Shown in pieces: positions 61,993 through 64,000 of a DNA stretch of 64,000 nt. The position numbers were made by a program, and so were the translations under genes. Each line of letters begins with the position of its first letter. Position 1 is the first letter of the stretch. This DNA comes from Sphaerisporangium krabiense. Its GTDB lineage: Bacteria; Actinomycetota; Actinomycetes; Streptosporangiales; Streptosporangiaceae. The stretch spans positions 1 through 64,000 of the forward strand of contig NZ_JACHBR010000001.1 of NCBI RefSeq assembly GCF_014200435.1. Reading direction: 5' to 3'. The notes under the pieces were generated by a model, which saw only the letters and a program-made list of their open reading frames with translations, searched no databases and was not told the DNA's origin.

Positions 61993-63420
61993 GTGTTTCC
62001 GGGTCCGGCGTCCGATACAGGTGGTCCGACGTCCGGAAGAGTCCCGTTCCTGCGGGCGCACTGGGTGTTCCTCGTCGCCGTGGCGGCGGGGGCGGTGTTG
62101 CGGCTGGTCGCGGTGCTGGGGTATCGGCCGGTGCTGTGGTTCTGGGCGGACTCGTTCGTCTACGTCAACGCGGCGCTCGACCCGCAGCCGCTGGAGTCGC
62201 GCCCGTCGGGCTACTCGCTGTTCCTGTGGGCGCTCCAGCCGTTCAAGAGCTTCGCCGCCGTCGTGGTGGTCCAGCACCTGCTGGGCCTGGCCACGGCGGC
62301 CTGCGTCTACGCGCTGCTGCGCCGGCGCGGCGGGCTGCCGGGCTGGGGGGCGACGCTGGCCGCCCTCCCGGTGCTGTTCGATGCGCACATGGTGCAACTG
62401 GAGCACCTGGTGATGGCCGACCCGCTGTTCACGTTCCTGGTGACGGCCGGGGTGACCGTGCTGCTGTGGCGGCCGCGCCCGGCGGTGTGGACGGCCGCCG
62501 CCGGGGGCCTGCTGCTGACGGCGGCCACGCTCACCCGCACGGTCGGGCTCGCGGTGCTGGTGGTCGCCCTGGTCGCCCTGGTCGTCGCGCGGGCCGGGGT
62601 GCGGGCGGTCGTCGCGGCGGCGCTGGCCTCGGCGGTGGGGCTCGGCGGGTACGCGGCCTGGTTCCACGCCGAGCACGGGAGCTACGGCCTCGGCCAGAGC
62701 AACGTGTGGCTGTGGGCCCGCACGATGTCCTTCGCCGACTGCGCGAAGATCCGGCCCACCGGCGAGGAGCAGGTCCTGTGCCCGGCGGACCCGCCCGGCG
62801 ACCGTCCCGCGCCGCCCGTCTACATCTGGGACTCCGGGTCGCCGCTCGCCAAGGTCGGGAAGGACGCCGACCGCGAGCGGCTCTCGGGCGCGTTCGCCAA
62901 GGAGGCGATCCTGGCGCAGCCGGTGGACTTCCTGCTCACCGGCGTCAGGGACGCCCTGTGGAGCTTCGAGTGGACCCGCCGGGTGTACCCGACGCCCGGC
63001 CCGCAGAGCGCCTACGTCTTCCCGTCCTCGGTGAAGCCGTTCACCGACAAGATCGCCTCATCCGGCCGCACCGCGCCCGAGCTGACGACGGCGTACCAGG
63101 GCGAGCGCGGCGACACCACGGTCGCCGAGCCCTACGCCGGCTGGATCCGCGCCTACCAGGAGCAGGGCTACGTCCGGGGTCCGCTGCTCGCGGCCCTGAT
63201 GCTGGCGGGACTGGTCGCGGTCGTCATGCGGTGGCGGCGTCTGGGCGGCCCCGCCCTGCTCCCGTGGGCCACCGCCGTCACCCTCCTGGTCCTGCCGCCC
63301 CTCATCGCCGCCTTCGACCACCGCTATGTCGTCCCGGTGCTTCCCATGGCCTGCCTCGCGGCGGGCCTCGCCTTCGGGCGGCGGTCGCGGGCCGGGGAGG
63401 GCCACGTGACAAGCTCATAA
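61993..63420 (+). CDS. GT-C-like polytopic membrane protein (phospholipid-carrier glycosyltransferase type)
   Basis: A 475-aa membrane protein with about ten hydrophobic helices and a large external loop after residue 225. Near the N-terminus it has the acidic pair region [17 protein letters not shown], followed by [14 protein letters not shown], as in GT-C/ArnT/PMT-like glycosyltransferases that use polyprenyl-phosphate sugars, where an early loop Asp is catalytic. VMADPLFTF is another family-like loop. The GTG at 61993 has AGGAGG 6 nt upstream, better than the upstream start at 61960. It is divergent from the RiPP cluster and need not belong to it. Confidence 0.78.
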   Translation: MFPGPASDTGGPTSGRVPFLRAHWVFLVAVAAGAVLRLVAVLGYRPVLWFWADSFVYVNAALDPQPLESRPSGYSLFLWALQPFKSFAAVVVVQHLLGLATAACVYALLRRRGGLPGWGATLAALPVLFDAHMVQLEHLVMADPLFTFLVTAGVTVLLWRPRPAVWTAAAGGLLLTAATLTRTVGLAVLVVALVALVVARAGVRAVVAAALASAVGLGGYAAWFHAEHGSYGLGQSNVWLWARTMSFADCAKIRPTGEEQVLCPADPPGDRPAPPVYIWDSGSPLAKVGKDADRERLSGAFAKEAILAQPVDFLLTGVRDALWSFEWTRRVYPTPGPQSAYVFPSSVKPFTDKIASSGRTAPELTTAYQGERGDTTVAEPYAGWIRAYQEQGYVRGPLLAALMLAGLVAVVMRWRRLGGPALLPWATAVTLLVLPPLIAAFDHRYVVPVLPMACLAAGLAFGRRSRAGEGHVTSS

Positions 63421-63450
63421 CATGACCTAGGCTCACGTTCGCGTGGTGCC

Positions 63451-63456
63451 TAGACT
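63451..63456 (+). promoter_or_regulatory. -10 box placed for a leaderless transcript
   Basis: TAGACT with 6 nt before the ATG at 63463. Transcription would begin at or next to the start codon, and no Shine-Dalgarno precedes it, so the mRNA may be leaderless, as is frequent in actinobacteria. The -35 is poor. Confidence 0.4.
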
Positions 63457-63462
63457 CGTGAC

Positions 63463-64000
63463 ATGGACGAACGCCGGCGTTATGAGCGCGCCACCGCCGG
63501 GCTGGAGCCGCCGCTGGCGATCCTGGACATGGACGCGTTGCGGGCGAACGCCGCCGGCATGGTGCGCAGGGCGCGCGGGAAGCCGATCCGGCTCGCGAGC
63601 AAGTCGATCCGTTGCCGGGAGGTCCTGCGGCGGGTGCTGCGCATGGACGGCTTCCGGGGGATCATGGCGTTCACGCTGCCCGAGGCGCTGTGGCTGGCCG
63701 CCGACGGGTTCACCGACATCCTGGTGGCCTACCCGACGGCCGATGGGGAGTCCCTGGCCGCGCTCGCGGGTGACGCGCGGGCGGCCCGCGAGATCACGGT
63801 GATGGCCGACAGCGTCGAGCACCTGGACCTCATCGAGAAGGCGGTCGGCGGGGTGGCCGATCGCCAGCAGATCCGGATATGTCTGGACATCGATGCGGGG
63901 TTCACCGCCTTCGGCGGCAGGTTCCGCGCCGGAGCCCTGCGCTCCCCCGTCCGGGAGCCCGCCGACGCCGTGGCGCTGGCCGCCGCGACCGCCGAGCGTC
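63463..64000 (+). CDS. Alanine-racemase-fold amino acid deaminase/aldolase-like protein (3' end outside the window)
   Basis: 179 codons of a PLP type III-fold enzyme are visible, open at the right edge. The N-terminus YERATAGLEPPLAILDMDALRANAAGMVRRA is followed by IRLASKSIRCREVL, in which the first Lys should carry PLP. Further pieces, GFRGIMAFTLPEALWLAADGFTDILVAYPT and ICLDIDAGFTAFGG, fit the D-threonine aldolase/D-serine deaminase-like branch rather than true alanine racemase. Substrate and C-terminal metal site cannot be judged from this fragment. Confidence 0.8.
   Translation, partial: MDERRRYERATAGLEPPLAILDMDALRANAAGMVRRARGKPIRLASKSIRCREVLRRVLRMDGFRGIMAFTLPEALWLAADGFTDILVAYPTADGESLAALAGDARAAREITVMADSVEHLDLIEKAVGGVADRQQIRICLDIDAGFTAFGGRFRAGALRSPVREPADAVALAAATAER

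Overview
The window is about 64 kb of very GC-rich DNA with dense genes, GTG starts, short stop/start overlaps and strong codon-position bias. It is the chromosome of an actinomycete. Three 'conservon' operons, XRE/DUF5753 regulators with DUF397 partners, a GlnR-type nitrogen box and an amtB-glnK-glnD operon fit a filamentous actinomycete. A Streptosporangiaceae-like genus is my guess, not something the sequence proves. The window starts inside ffh and ends inside an alanine-racemase-fold gene.

Layout. 1-6.1 kb: ffh (SRP54, cut by the window edge), then conservon 1 (cvnA-B-C-D: receptor-like histidine kinase, roadblock, DUF742, small GTPase). 6.5-11 kb: an SsuABC/NMT1-type ABC importer operon and an O-methyltransferase. 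11-15.7 kb: conservon 2. 15.9-25.6 kb: a PatD-like aldehyde dehydrogenase coupled to a GT1 glycosyltransferase with a divergent TetR gene, a potDBCA-type polyamine importer, and a glucosamine-kinase-like/SIS pair. 25.6-30.3 kb: conservon 3. 30.5-34.7 kb: amtB-glnK-glnD behind a well-formed GlnR box. 34.9-42.1 kb: a group 2 sigma factor, hutF, an SDR, an RpiR regulator, an alpha/beta hydrolase, a CsbD-like protein, a membrane protein and a FadR-type regulator. 42.2-46.5 kb: an operon for gamma-glutamylated amine catabolism (glutamine-synthetase-like ligase, aldehyde dehydrogenase, SDR, PuuD-like hydrolase). 46.5-49.7 kb: a tandem glycine riboswitch, gcvT, gcvH and sdaA. 49.8-53.5 kb: an MFS exporter with a divergent LysR gene, two DUF397 genes and an XRE regulator. 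53.8-54.4 kb: two tandem copies of a large inverted-repeat element. 54.5-61.9 kb: a probable RiPP gene cluster. 62-64 kb: a GT-C-like membrane protein and the start of an amino-acid deaminase/aldolase-like gene.

Most interesting region. The minus-strand run from 61850 down to 54465 starts with a 25-codon ORF behind a near-perfect Shine-Dalgarno sequence. A strong hairpin follows, then a stand-alone YcaO protein, a helical-repeat protein, a JmjC/cupin oxygenase, an MFS exporter, an SRPBCC-PDZ fusion and an S9 peptidase. I read this as a YcaO-type RiPP pathway with a very small precursor. I do not recognise its product.

Connections. Much of the window concerns nitrogen and amine economy: ammonium uptake and PII signalling, polyamine import with a putative aminobutyraldehyde dehydrogenase, gamma-glutamyl amine catabolism, histidine degradation (hutF), glycine cleavage and serine deamination. 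The three conservons are interspersed with these metabolic islands. Coordinates come from reading the sequence. Functions are family-level inferences from visible motifs, and no database search was run.
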